Shown: positions 17,812 to 25,439 of the stretch, piece after piece
Position numbering within the stretch: the stretch's first letter is position 1
How the letters are laid out: every line of letters begins with the position of its first letter
Source of the DNA: Pedobacter miscanthi
Lineage (GTDB): Bacteria > Bacteroidota > Bacteroidia > Sphingobacteriales > Sphingobacteriaceae
Reading direction: 5' to 3'
DNA: 64,000 bases
NCBI RefSeq assembly: GCF_003315595.1
Contig: NZ_QNQU01000033.1
Span: 1 to 64,000 of the forward strand
The notes under the pieces: generated by a model
What the model was told of the DNA's origin: nothing
Database searches by the model: none
The model's input: the letters and a program-made list of their open reading frames with translations, nothing else
Program-made: the position numbers and the translations under genes

Positions 17812-18693
17812 TTATGCTATAGCGGCGCTGCTGGTTTGTACCTCGCGGCTCACTTTTTTAACCAATCCCTGCAATACGTTGCCCGGACCAACCTCAACAA
17901 ATTCTGTTGCGCCATCAGCAAGCATATTACCAACTGTTTGTGTCCAGCGTACAGCTCCCGTTAGCTGTTTGATTAAATTCGCTTTAATCTCTGCCGGATC
18001 AGTATAAGGTTTGGCATCAACATTCTGATAAACCGGGCATACCGGTGCCGAAATGTTGGTGGCTTCGATAGCAGCCTGTAATTCGATTTTAGCCGGCTCC
18101 ATTAAAGGCGAGTGGAATGCACCACCAACGTTCAATTTCAATGCTCTTTTTGCTCCTGCTTCGGTTAATTTGGCACAGGCCAGGTCGATACCCTCAATAC
18201 TGCCCGAAATGACCAATTGCCCCGGGCAGTTATAATTTGCAGGTACTACTACCGCATCAATTTCTGCACAGATTTTTTCTACTACCTCATCGGCTAAGCC
18301 TAAAATAGCAGCCATGGTTGATGGCTCTGCCTCGCAAGCTTTCTGCATGGCATTTGCACGGGCAATAACCAGTTTTAAACCGTCTTCAAAACTTAATGCA
18401 TTTGCGGCAACAAGTGAAGAAAATTCGCCTAAAGAGTGACCAGCAACCATATCAGGTTTAAAATCATCACCTAAAACCTTGGCCAAAATAACCGAATGCA
18501 AAAAAATTGCAGGTTGGGTTACGTTGGTCTGTTTTAGTTCTTCATCTGTGCCTCCGAACATGATATCGCTGATGCGGAAACCGATAATTTCGTTGGCCTG
18601 TTCAAATAATGCTGCAGCTTTCGGGTTTTCGTAAAGATCTTTACCCATGCCTACAAACTGTGCTCCCTGTCCGGGAAAAATATATGCTTTCAT
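17812..18693 (-). CDS. fabD: Malonyl-CoA:ACP transacylase
   Basis: FabD moves malonyl groups from CoA to acyl carrier protein for fatty-acid chain building in the cytoplasm. The 293-residue length is normal. Seen: the opening AYIFPGQGAQFVGMG (3-17), the nucleophile motif GHSLGEFS with Ser87, an Arg in LVIARANAMQ, the catalytic His in GGAFHSPLM (near 200), and the C-terminal VEVGPGNVLQGLVKK. It stands alone, without other fab genes, which is common in Bacteroidota. The region upstream of its start is a degenerate tandem repeat rather than a clean promoter. Confidence 0.97.
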   Translation of the reverse strand: MKAYIFPGQGAQFVGMGKDLYENPKAAALFEQANEIIGFRISDIMFGGTDEELKQTNVTQPAIFLHSVILAKVLGDDFKPDMVAGHSLGEFSSLVAANALSFEDGLKLVIARANAMQKACEAEPSTMAAILGLADEVVEKICAEIDAVVVPANYNCPGQLVISGSIEGIDLACAKLTEAGAKRALKLNVGGAFHSPLMEPAKIELQAAIEATNISAPVCPVYQNVDAKPYTDPAEIKANLIKQLTGAVRWTQTVGNMLADGATEFVEVGPGNVLQGLVKKVSREVQTSSAAIA

Positions 18694-18753
18694 TATAATT
18701 AGTTTAGCGTATCGGGTTTGGCGGTTAGCGCTTCATATCCAACCACTTATCTC

Positions 18754-18886
18754 GATACTTTCTACTTGATACTTTCTACTTAATACTTGATACTATTTTA
18801 TCTGATACTTATTCTCCTGAACTTGATACCAAATACTTGCTACTTGATACCAAATACTTGATACCTAATACCAAATACTTGATACA
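18754..18886. repeat. Degenerate tandem repeat of ATACTTG/TTGATACC words
   Basis: The gap between folE and fabD is made largely of shuffled copies of ATACTT, CTACTTGATAC and CTTGATACCAAATA. The last-named word recurs almost perfectly several times between about 18820 and 18882. No palindrome or coding frame is evident. It looks like a simple-sequence minisatellite that varies by slippage. Confidence 0.6.
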
Positions 18887-18888
18887 AA

Positions 18889-19524
18889 CTAATCCAGACT
18901 CGCTGTAATTAACCTTAAAAACTCAGCTCTTGTTTTGTCGTTGCTTAAAAAAGTTCCGGTAAAGGCCGAAGTTGTAGTAACCGAGTTCTGTTTCTGTACA
19001 CCGCGCATCGACATGCATAAGTGCCTGCATTCCATCACCACGGCTACTCCCATTGGATGAAGCGTATTCTGGATACAATCTCTGATTTCGTTGGTTAAAC
19101 GCTCCTGTACCTGTAAACGGCGCGCAAAAGCATCAACAACACGAGGGATTTTACTTAAACCTACAATGTGTCCGTTTGGGATGTACGCAATATGCGCTTT
19201 ACCAAAAAATGGCAGCATGTGGTGTTCGCACATCGAATATACCTCGATGTCTTTTACCACTACCATCTGGCTGTAATCTTCTTCAAACATGGCCGATTTA
19301 AGGATTTCATCGGGTTTTATATCGTAACCATGCGTTAAATATTGGAGGGCTTTGGCTACGCGTTCTGGCGTTTTTAGTAAACCTTCGCGCCCTGGGTCTT
19401 CTCCCAATTGCCCTAATATATCTTTATAATGTGTAGCTACTGCTTCAATTTTTTCTTCGTTGTAACGGTCTACTTTTACATAACCGCTTACCGGCTCGTC
19501 ATCAAATGCGTCGTTATTGCTCAT
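18889..19524 (-). CDS. folE: GTP cyclohydrolase I
   Basis: FolE converts GTP to 7,8-dihydroneopterin triphosphate, the entry to folate and, through QueD, to 7-deazaguanine (queuosine) synthesis. The 211-residue protein has the zinc site Cys99 and His102 within CEHHMLPFFGKAH, a second zinc cysteine within ECRHLCMSMRGVQ, and the conserved GLSKIPRVVDAFARRLQ-type helix. It starts 12 bases after the queD stop on the same strand, so it is the second gene of a queD-folE operon. The pairing suggests pterin or queuosine precursor supply. Confidence 0.97.
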   Translation of the reverse strand: MSNNDAFDDEPVSGYVKVDRYNEEKIEAVATHYKDILGQLGEDPGREGLLKTPERVAKALQYLTHGYDIKPDEILKSAMFEEDYSQMVVVKDIEVYSMCEHHMLPFFGKAHIAYIPNGHIVGLSKIPRVVDAFARRLQVQERLTNEIRDCIQNTLHPMGVAVVMECRHLCMSMRGVQKQNSVTTTSAFTGTFLSNDKTRAEFLRLITASLD

Positions 19525-19536
19525 TAATTCAGGTTT

Positions 19537-19947
19537 TTAACCAAAGTATTCAACAAAATTATTTTCAGTTTCGTATATTTTTACGCAATGTAAAATGGCT
19601 CCGCTTTCTGCAATCGGTGCCTCTAACTGCTTCCAGATTTCGATGGCCAGATTTTCGGTAGAAGCCAGTTTGCCTTTCATAAAATCGACATCAAGGTTTA
19701 AGTTTTTATGATCAACTTTATCTACTACGTAGTCGTTCATTACTTCTTTAAGCCATTTTAAATCAACAAGAAAGCCCGTTTCCGGATTCACCTCGCCTTT
19801 TACTGTAACATACAGCCAATAGTTATGGCCATGCCAGTTGGGATTGGCACATTTACCATAAACTTCACTATTTTTATCATCATCCCAATCGGTACGCGCC
19901 AGTTTGTGCGCCGCATTAAATGATGCTTTTCTCGTTATGTAAATCAT
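19537..19947 (-). CDS. queD: 6-carboxytetrahydropterin synthase / 6-pyruvoyl-tetrahydropterin synthase family
   Basis: A 136-residue QueD/PTPS-family enzyme that acts on dihydroneopterin triphosphate made by FolE. Zinc-binding histidines are visible at His14 (NAAHKL) and His39/His41 (WHGHNY). Cys33 is in the catalytic-cysteine position, and the conserved GFLVDLKWLK and ENLAIEIWKQL blocks follow. The most likely product is 6-carboxytetrahydropterin for queuosine. A biopterin role cannot be excluded, because QueD and PTPS differ by few residues. First gene of the queD-folE pair, with a TATATTTG box just upstream. Confidence 0.93.
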   Translation of the reverse strand: MIYITRKASFNAAHKLARTDWDDDKNSEVYGKCANPNWHGHNYWLYVTVKGEVNPETGFLVDLKWLKEVMNDYVVDKVDHKNLNLDVDFMKGKLASTENLAIEIWKQLEAPIAESGAILHCVKIYETENNFVEYFG

Positions 19948-19964
19948 TACTATAAAATAAAATG

Positions 19965-19972
19965 CAAATATA
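19965..19972 (-). promoter_or_regulatory. Predicted -7 box for queD-folE
   Basis: Minus-strand TATATTTG matches TAnnTTTG exactly, 17 bases upstream of the queD ATG. No matching TTTG was found at the expected -33 distance. Confidence 0.35.
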
Positions 19973-19983
19973 CGGATAAAGGT

Positions 19984-20072
19984 ATGGAAAATGTATAAGG
20001 GATGATGGGTGATGTAGAGCCGCTGTCAATTTTACATTTACTCCATTCCACCTTACATCATACATTTTCCAT
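19984..20072. repeat. Inverted repeat ATGGAAAATGTAT with TACAT-rich words
   Basis: ATGGAAAATGTAT (19984-19996) is perfectly inverted at 20060-20072, across 63 bases that also contain TTACATTTAC, CCTTACATC and similar words. It occupies the divergent region between queD and mqnB. Similar TACATCTTACTTTTTACAT words occur near 51890-51912. Confidence 0.5.
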
Positions 20073-20105
20073 CTTACATTCTTTCCGTTTCCTTAACTTT
20101 ACCTT

Positions 20106-20729
20106 ATGAAAACTTTAGTTGTTGCCGCTACCAAAGCCGAACTGGCCTTCTTTTACCAACATTTTAACCTGCCGGAAGGCGATTTTGTGGAAAGTAAAAA
20201 TTTCGACCTGCTGATTACGGGTGTTGGCATGGTGGCAACGGCTTTCGCGCTGGGCAAACACCTTTCGCATAAATACGATCTGGTGATCAATTTTGGCATC
20301 GCGGGCTGTTTCGACCGGAATGTGGCACTAGGTGCGGTACTGAATGTTATCGAAGATACTTTTGCCGAATTAGGCGCCGAAAATGGAGAGGAATTTATAA
20401 GTATAACCGATTTAGGCTTCGGGGAGAATTATTTTACTGCCAGAACACAGCGGAAAGTGGGCTTACCCCTGGCAAAAGGCATTACCATGAACTGCGTAAC
20501 CGGAAGTGAAAAAAGTATTAAAAGCCTTGTTGAAAGATTAAACCCTACTACCGAAAGCATGGAAGGTGCAGCTGTTTTTTATGCTGCCAAACAATTAAAC
20601 ATTGATTGTTTGCAGATCAGAAGCATATCCAACTATGTTGAACCCCGCAATAAAGACAATTGGAAAATTGGCCTTGCGGTTAAAAATTTAAACGACTGGG
20701 CCATTGCTTTTATTGGAGAAATGAACTGA
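20106..20729 (+). CDS. mqnB: Futalosine hydrolase
   Basis: MqnB removes hypoxanthine from futalosine in the chorismate-to-menaquinone (futalosine) pathway. The 207-residue protein is a nucleoside-phosphorylase-fold enzyme. It has TGVGMVATAFALG (39-51), NFGIAGCFDRNV, a DLGFGENYF segment, and the substrate-site block STESMEGAAVFYAAK-like (here TTESMEGAAVFYAAK) followed by QIRSISNYVEPRNKD. The same-strand neighbour mqnD confirms the pathway. A TAACTTTA box lies immediately upstream of the ATG, too close for a long leader. Confidence 0.95.
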   Translation: MKTLVVAATKAELAFFYQHFNLPEGDFVESKNFDLLITGVGMVATAFALGKHLSHKYDLVINFGIAGCFDRNVALGAVLNVIEDTFAELGAENGEEFISITDLGFGENYFTARTQRKVGLPLAKGITMNCVTGSEKSIKSLVERLNPTTESMEGAAVFYAAKQLNIDCLQIRSISNYVEPRNKDNWKIGLAVKNLNDWAIAFIGEMN

Positions 20730-20847
20730 TTATGACGGATTACTCTAGCACAGTAGTTAATTTTGGTTGATGAACCCGACACAATTAAAATAATTAATTT
20801 AATTGTCAGAGGCTCCGTCTAACAACTGAAAACAAAAAAATAAATAG
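20730..20847 (+). promoter_or_regulatory. mqnB-mqnD spacer with a -7 box and an AT-rich inverted repeat
   Basis: A plus-strand TAATTTTG (20758-20765) matches TAnnTTTG exactly, suggesting mqnD can have its own promoter in addition to read-through from mqnB. Downstream, ACAATTAAA and TTTAATTGT are inverted around ATAATTAA, forming a weak AT-rich stem in the predicted mqnD leader. No matching -33 TTTG is present. Confidence 0.35.
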
Positions 20848-21687
20848 ATGAAACTTACACTTGGATTTTCTCCCTGCCCTAACGATACTTTTATTTTTGA
20901 TGCTTTAATTCACCATAAAATTGATACTGAAGGCTTAGAATTTGAGGTTTTTTATGATGATGTGGAAACCCTGAACCAAAAAGCCATGAGGGGCGAACTG
21001 GATATTACCAAATTAAGTTTTCATGCTTTTGCTTACGTAGCCAACCAATATGCTTTATTGGATGCCGGTAGCGCCCTTGGTTTTGGTGTCGGCCCATTGT
21101 TGATCAGTAAAAACCATTTTAACGATGCTGAGCTCCAAACTCCAAACTCGGAACTTAAAATCGGGATACCGGGGAAATATACTACGGCTAATTTCCTGCT
21201 GGGCATTGCTTACCCTCACTTGCAAAATAAACAGGAACTGGTTTTCTCTGAAATTGAATCTGCACTATTGAACGATCAGATTGACCTGGGCCTGATTATC
21301 CACGAAAACAGGTTTACCTACCAGGATAAGGGACTAAACAAAATTGTTGACCTGGGCGATTACTGGGAAAAGCTAACCGGTTGTGCCATCCCATTGGGTG
21401 GTATCGTAATTAACCGTACTCTAGACCGCGAAGTGCAGTTAAAGGTTAACCGTTTGATCCGCCAGTCTGTCGAATTTGCTTTCGCACATCCAAAATCGGG
21501 TATCGATTTTATCCGTCAGCATGCACAGGCGATGGAAGAAAGTGTGATGTACAAACACATTGAACTTTACGTGAATAAATACAGCATCAATCTCGGTGAA
21601 GAAGGCCGCAAAGCAGTTGATACCTTATTTAAGCTGGCACAGGAAAGAGGCATTATCCCCGCGATTCAGGAGAATCTTTATATTTAA
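20848..21687 (+). CDS. mqnD: 1,4-dihydroxy-6-naphthoate synthase
   Basis: MqnD converts cyclic dehypoxanthinyl futalosine to 1,4-dihydroxy-6-naphthoate in menaquinone synthesis. The 279-residue length is normal. Seen: the opening LTLGFSPCPNDTFIFDALIHHKI (quoted in part, from residue 3), DDVETLNQKAMRGELDITKLS-type residues (36 on), GFGVGPLL, GKYTTANFL, and LIIHENRFTYQDKGL. It follows mqnB by 118 bases on the same strand. The other pathway genes (mqnA, mqnC) are not in this window. Confidence 0.96.
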   Translation: MKLTLGFSPCPNDTFIFDALIHHKIDTEGLEFEVFYDDVETLNQKAMRGELDITKLSFHAFAYVANQYALLDAGSALGFGVGPLLISKNHFNDAELQTPNSELKIGIPGKYTTANFLLGIAYPHLQNKQELVFSEIESALLNDQIDLGLIIHENRFTYQDKGLNKIVDLGDYWEKLTGCAIPLGGIVINRTLDREVQLKVNRLIRQSVEFAFAHPKSGIDFIRQHAQAMEESVMYKHIELYVNKYSINLGEEGRKAVDTLFKLAQERGIIPAIQENLYI

Positions 21688-22059
21688 AGTGGTTGAAAGG
21701 TTGGAGGGTTAAAAGTTGGAAAGTTGGTTTGAGGGAATTGTATTAAATTGCAAAAAAATCTATAAACTTTAGTTAGATAAATATTGATGTGCTTTCATCA
21801 ATTTTAGCCAACTTTTCCTAATGCGGTCGTCATGCTGAATTTAATTCAGCATCTTTCCAGCTATAAAGACCCTGAAACAAGTTCAGGTTGACGAGTGGAT
21901 GGAGAAATCTGTACCTCGATATATTTGTCGACTGCGCTGCACCAGATAGCTATCGGTCCTCTCGAAGATAACTATACGGTTTTAGGATGTAATCGACATA
22001 AATTTGATACGCCAGAACGGTGTAACATTAAAATCTTACAACATTCCAACTTGTCAGCC
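21688..22059. repeat. Repeat-filled gap: GTTGGAAAG words and mosaic palindromes
   Basis: No gene is seen in these 372 bases. At the left are direct repeats of AAGGTTGG/AAAGTTGGAAAGTTGG (about 21690-21732), with CATTCCAACTTG-type words in the opposite sense near 22040-22052. The middle holds GTCATGCTGAA...TTCAGCAT (about 21828-21852), then ACCCTGAA...TTCAGGTTGACG (about 21868-21893), a module also seen at 11114, 35881, 51817 and 61862. The remainder is a decayed CTCGA-type palindrome. Confidence 0.6.
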
Positions 22060-22755
22060 CTATCCTACCAGTAGTTTGTAACCCTTACCATGCACATTAA
22101 TAATCTCTACAGCAGGGTCGGCTTTAAGGTATTTACGTAATTTACTTAAAAACACATCCATGCTGCGGCCGTTAAAGTAATTATCATCATGCCAGATACT
22201 TAACAAAGCTTCTTCGCGGGTTAACACAGTATTCTTTTTTAGGCACAATAAACGTAGCAATTCTGCTTCTTTGGTAGAAAGTTTCTGCTGCTGGTCGTTA
22301 TTGGTAATAATCTGTGTGGTATAATCGAAATGGTACTGGCCGATAGAAAACTCTGTTTCCGCAGTTTCATCGTTACTGTCAGTTTTATTGGCAACACGCT
22401 TAAACATGGCATTTATGCGCAACAAAAGTTCTTCGATACGGAAAGGTTTGGTAATGTAATCATCCCCGCCCAAATCGTAGGCAGCAGATTTATCTTCAAG
22501 CATGGTTTTAGCCGTTGCAAAAATGATCGGAACCTGTGTATTTACCTTCCGGATGTCTTTACCGAGTGTAAAACCATCTTTTTTGGGCATCATCACATCT
22601 AAAATACATAGATCGAAATTCTGTTTGTTAAAAGTTCTTAATCCATCTTCGCCATCAGTGCATAACACCACATCAAACTTGCCCTTTAGCTGCAGATAGT
22701 CCTGTAACAATAAACCTAAATTCGGATCGTCCTCTACCAGAAGTATTTTTTTCAT
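22060..22755 (-). CDS. OmpR/PhoB-family response regulator
   Basis: A 231-residue two-domain response regulator. The receiver domain has the acidic pair in LLVEDDPN, the phosphorylation site Asp53 in LDVMMPKKDG, and the conserved Lys in DDYITKPFRIEELL. The winged-helix DNA-binding domain starts after about residue 130 and ends with NVHGKGYKLLVG. The ATG at 22755 is preferred because receiver domains begin right at MKKILLVEDD. An in-frame ATG at 22818 would add 21 unrelated residues. It lies 168 bases downstream of the histidine kinase on the same strand and is its likely partner. Confidence 0.92.
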   Translation of the reverse strand: MKKILLVEDDPNLGLLLQDYLQLKGKFDVVLCTDGEDGLRTFNKQNFDLCILDVMMPKKDGFTLGKDIRKVNTQVPIIFATAKTMLEDKSAAYDLGGDDYITKPFRIEELLLRINAMFKRVANKTDSNDETAETEFSIGQYHFDYTTQIITNNDQQQKLSTKEAELLRLLCLKKNTVLTREEALLSIWHDDNYFNGRSMDVFLSKLRKYLKADPAVEIINVHGKGYKLLVG

Positions 22756-22923
22756 TTTCTTAATTTTATTCACGTATGTAGCATTACCTACAGTGAAAGT
22801 TTGATTCTGAATATGCATAACGGTTTAATTTAGGTTGCAGAATAAATTAATACGCTGCTATATTAGGCAAATTAAACCAGTAATATTTTAATGTATCGAT
22901 AAAGCCACCTTTTGTACCGATGG

Positions 22924-24753
22924 TTAGCCGTTATATAAAGGTAAAGATATTTCGAACGTTGTTCCCTTATCTTTTTCGCTACTTACCTTAACTGTTCCAC
23001 CTGCTTTTTTAATAATATCCTGAACATAGTTTAAGCCCAGGCCAAAGCCCTTAACATCGTGCAGGTTACCTGTAGGCACCCTGTAAAACTGGTCGAAAAT
23101 CCTTCTTGAATGCTCTTTCGTCATTCCGATACCCTTATCTGCAATTTCGATAATTAAATGTTTATGGCTATTGCGAGTGGTAATGGTAATTTCTGGTGTA
23201 TCGGTGCTGTATTTATTGGCGTTGTCGATCAGGTTATAAATTACGTTTGATAAGTGCAGTTCGTCTCCATACACCACCGAGTTTTCTGCATCAGTATTTA
23301 CATTGATGATTGCATTTCTTTTCTGCAGCTGCAGCTCCATACTATCCAGCACAATCACAATCAGATCGTTTACATCTACCTCGGTATTCTCCATTTTAAG
23401 TTCGCCTTTTTCTAAGCGGGCAATGCTTAAAACACGTTCTATATGGCTTCCCAGGCGTACATTTTCGTCATAAATAATACCCGCCAAACGTTTTAAGCGT
23501 GCTTTATCTTCTGTTACTTCGGGATCTTTTAAAGCTTCGCTGGCAATCATAATGGTGGCTACCGGTGTTTTAAACTCATGCGTCATATTGTTGATGAAAT
23601 CCGTTTTCATTTCCGACAGTTTTTTCTGCTTTAAAATAGCATAAAGTGTGTAAGAAAAGATAAAAACAAGCACCAGCAACAACCCCACCGATGATGCCAG
23701 CGTAACGCTCAAATTGGCCACAATAGCTGAGTTTTTATTCGGAAAACTAACAAACAGCATCCCCGGATCGCGAAAGATATCGTTGCCGAACAAAGGGGTT
23801 TTATAGGTATTTTCGGGCAAAAATTCTCCTTTTACATTGGAGGCCGTCATAAAAATGGTTGAATCTTTTTTAGCCAGCGAAATGCGGTAAGATGGCTCCA
23901 AAGTAATGTTGTGGGCCAGCAATTCGTCTTTCAACAGGTTCCCCAGGGCATCGAAATTAATACGTTTAACAATAGGGATTTTAGTTTCCTGCAATTCCTT
24001 CGATACATCCTCAACCACACTTAACCTGGTATACGAAAAGGTATCTTTACCCAATGCCGCAATTTTTAGCTCCAGCTGTTTTTTGGCAATCTCATCTTCA
24101 CGCTTAAATTTTTTCTGTAAATCGCTCGGAATTTTCGGAACATTGGCAAAACCCGGGCTACCGTCTCGTGGGTCGAAAACCAGATACCTCAATGTATCGG
24201 GCAAACTCTGCAAACTTTTAAATTCAAATGCTTTTGGCGGTGTAGCAAAGGGCTTGGTACGCATACTGTAGCCTTTAATGATCAGGCTTTTCATATCAAT
24301 AAAAGCATCCATCTGCAGATCGAGCTTATCGCCGTTTTTTGAACTTAACGAACTAAATTCCTTTTCAGAAATTACTGCAGGCGCGCGGTAAGTATTACGA
24401 ATAATACTATCCTGCTGGTTCAGGTAATTTTCGATCTCATTTTCCCGTTCAACCTCTTTTAATTCACTTTGCTGAAGATATTGTTGTCTTAAATCTTTAA
24501 TATCCAAAGTGCGCTGCCGCGAATCCTGAAGTTGTTTCAATTTGTTTTCGGCATCCTTGCGGTTCAAATGATCGGCTACATTTCTACGTTGTATTTTATT
24601 TACCACCGTAGTTAAGGTTTGGTTTACCTGTTCATCAAAAAGCTGCGATTTTAGCTTATACGATTCCCTGATGTAATACAGCTGCATTACAAGAACACCC
24701 AGCAAAGCCACCGTCATTAAAACGGTAATTAACCAAAAACTCTTTTTCTTCAT
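22924..24753 (-). CDS. Sensor histidine kinase (HisKA/HATPase), partner of the adjacent response regulator
   Basis: A 609-residue membrane kinase with an N-terminal helix (about 5-27), a large extracytoplasmic region with a coiled-coil-rich start (30-330), a second membrane helix (about 345-370), and a phospho-acceptor H-box near NNMTHEFKTPVATIMIA. ATP-binding boxes DNANKYS, DKGIGMTKEHSRRIFDQFYR and GFGLGLNYVQDII are all intact. The organisation resembles Bacteroides RprX. It probably forms a two-component system with the regulator 168 bases downstream. The signal is unknown. Confidence 0.92.
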   Translation of the reverse strand: MKKKSFWLITVLMTVALLGVLVMQLYYIRESYKLKSQLFDEQVNQTLTTVVNKIQRRNVADHLNRKDAENKLKQLQDSRQRTLDIKDLRQQYLQQSELKEVERENEIENYLNQQDSIIRNTYRAPAVISEKEFSSLSSKNGDKLDLQMDAFIDMKSLIIKGYSMRTKPFATPPKAFEFKSLQSLPDTLRYLVFDPRDGSPGFANVPKIPSDLQKKFKREDEIAKKQLELKIAALGKDTFSYTRLSVVEDVSKELQETKIPIVKRINFDALGNLLKDELLAHNITLEPSYRISLAKKDSTIFMTASNVKGEFLPENTYKTPLFGNDIFRDPGMLFVSFPNKNSAIVANLSVTLASSVGLLLVLVFIFSYTLYAILKQKKLSEMKTDFINNMTHEFKTPVATIMIASEALKDPEVTEDKARLKRLAGIIYDENVRLGSHIERVLSIARLEKGELKMENTEVDVNDLIVIVLDSMELQLQKRNAIINVNTDAENSVVYGDELHLSNVIYNLIDNANKYSTDTPEITITTRNSHKHLIIEIADKGIGMTKEHSRRIFDQFYRVPTGNLHDVKGFGLGLNYVQDIIKKAGGTVKVSSEKDKGTTFEISLPLYNG

Positions 24754-24878
24754 TGAACCGGAATGGTTTTAATTTAAAAACCCGAATACAAACTTTTAAA
24801 TCTAAACAGGTATCAAAAATACTGAATAGCAAAGCTAAGTGTTTGTTTTTAACATATTTTAACAGCGGTGATGCGGGG

Positions 24879-24928
24879 AGACTTCCGAAGTTTTGCGGAG
24901 ACACAAGCCCGGCTAACTTCGGAAGTCT
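24879..24928. repeat. REP-like palindrome with perfect 13-bp arms
   Basis: AGACTTCCGAAGT (24879-24891) pairs with ACTTCGGAAGTCT (24916-24928) around a 24-base loop. The arm and loop edges (AAGTTTTGCGG...CGGCTAACTTCGG) closely match the AAGTTTAGCAG...GGGCTAACTTCG palindromes of the array at 56-57 kb and the REP next to the RAYT gene. Confidence 0.7.
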
Positions 24929-24940
24929 TGGGCAAAAGGC

Positions 24941-24972
24941 AAAAAAAATGCCGAGACTAAAGCCTCGGCATG
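24941..24972 (-). terminator. Rho-independent terminator for the DUF3127 gene
   Basis: On the minus strand ATGCCGAGG...CCTCGGCAT-type arms (24949-24972) form a stem followed by eight Us (24941-24948 complement). It lies 34 bases after the stop of the DUF3127 gene. Confidence 0.75.
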
Positions 24973-25006
24973 GTTCAAAATTGTTTGCTTAAAAAAGATT
25001 CTTTAT

Positions 25007-25372
25007 TTAAAAAGGCAAATCATCGTCTTCGCCTGGTGCACTGCTTACATCAACCGGAGCTGCATAAGCCGGGGCTGCTGCCGGAGCGCCTGCTGCTACA
25101 GCGTTGATACGCCAAATTACCAAACTGTTAAAATATGATGTTTTACCTTGTTTATCTGTCCAGGGGCGACCACGTAAATTAAAGAACACTTCAACCTCAT
25201 CACCTGCCTTAAATGTATCTAATAATGCAGTTTTATCTTGTAAAGCCTCAAAACGGATATATTCTGGGTATGTTGGATTTTCTGCGTATTCTACTATTAA
25301 ATCACGTTTTTTAAACGTTTCACTTACTTGTTGTGTGGCACCTACTTCGTGTACTTTTCCTTTAATTTCCAT
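25007..25372 (-). CDS. DUF3127 OB-fold protein with an SSB-like acidic tail
   Basis: A 121-residue small protein of the DUF3127 family, common in Bacteroidota and related in fold to single-stranded DNA-binding proteins. Seen: EIKGKVHEVGATQQVSETFKK (start of the OB-type barrel, quoted in part), basic and aromatic residues in FNLRGRPWTDKQGK, and an Ala/Pro-rich linker. The tail EDDDLPF is very like the DDDIPF tail by which SSB recruits repair and replication proteins. A role in binding DNA or RNA and docking partners is therefore plausible, but it is inference. It is a single-gene unit with its own terminator. Confidence 0.8.
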   Translation of the reverse strand: MEIKGKVHEVGATQQVSETFKKRDLIVEYAENPTYPEYIRFEALQDKTALLDTFKAGDEVEVFFNLRGRPWTDKQGKTSYFNSLVIWRINAVAAGAPAAAPAYAAPVDVSSAPGEDDDLPF

Positions 25373-25439
25373 ATCAATACTACTTATTGTACTATAAACA
25401 TCAAATCTCTATAATTTTATTGATAACTTCGCATATATT

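Noticed and set aside
20766..20847. Riboswitch in the mqnD leader
   Set aside because: Only one weak AT-rich inverted repeat is visible, with no multi-stem architecture resembling a known riboswitch.
22756..22818. Upstream start giving a 252-residue response regulator
   Set aside because: The receiver domain starts at the ATG at 22755, and the extra 21 residues have no counterpart in the family.
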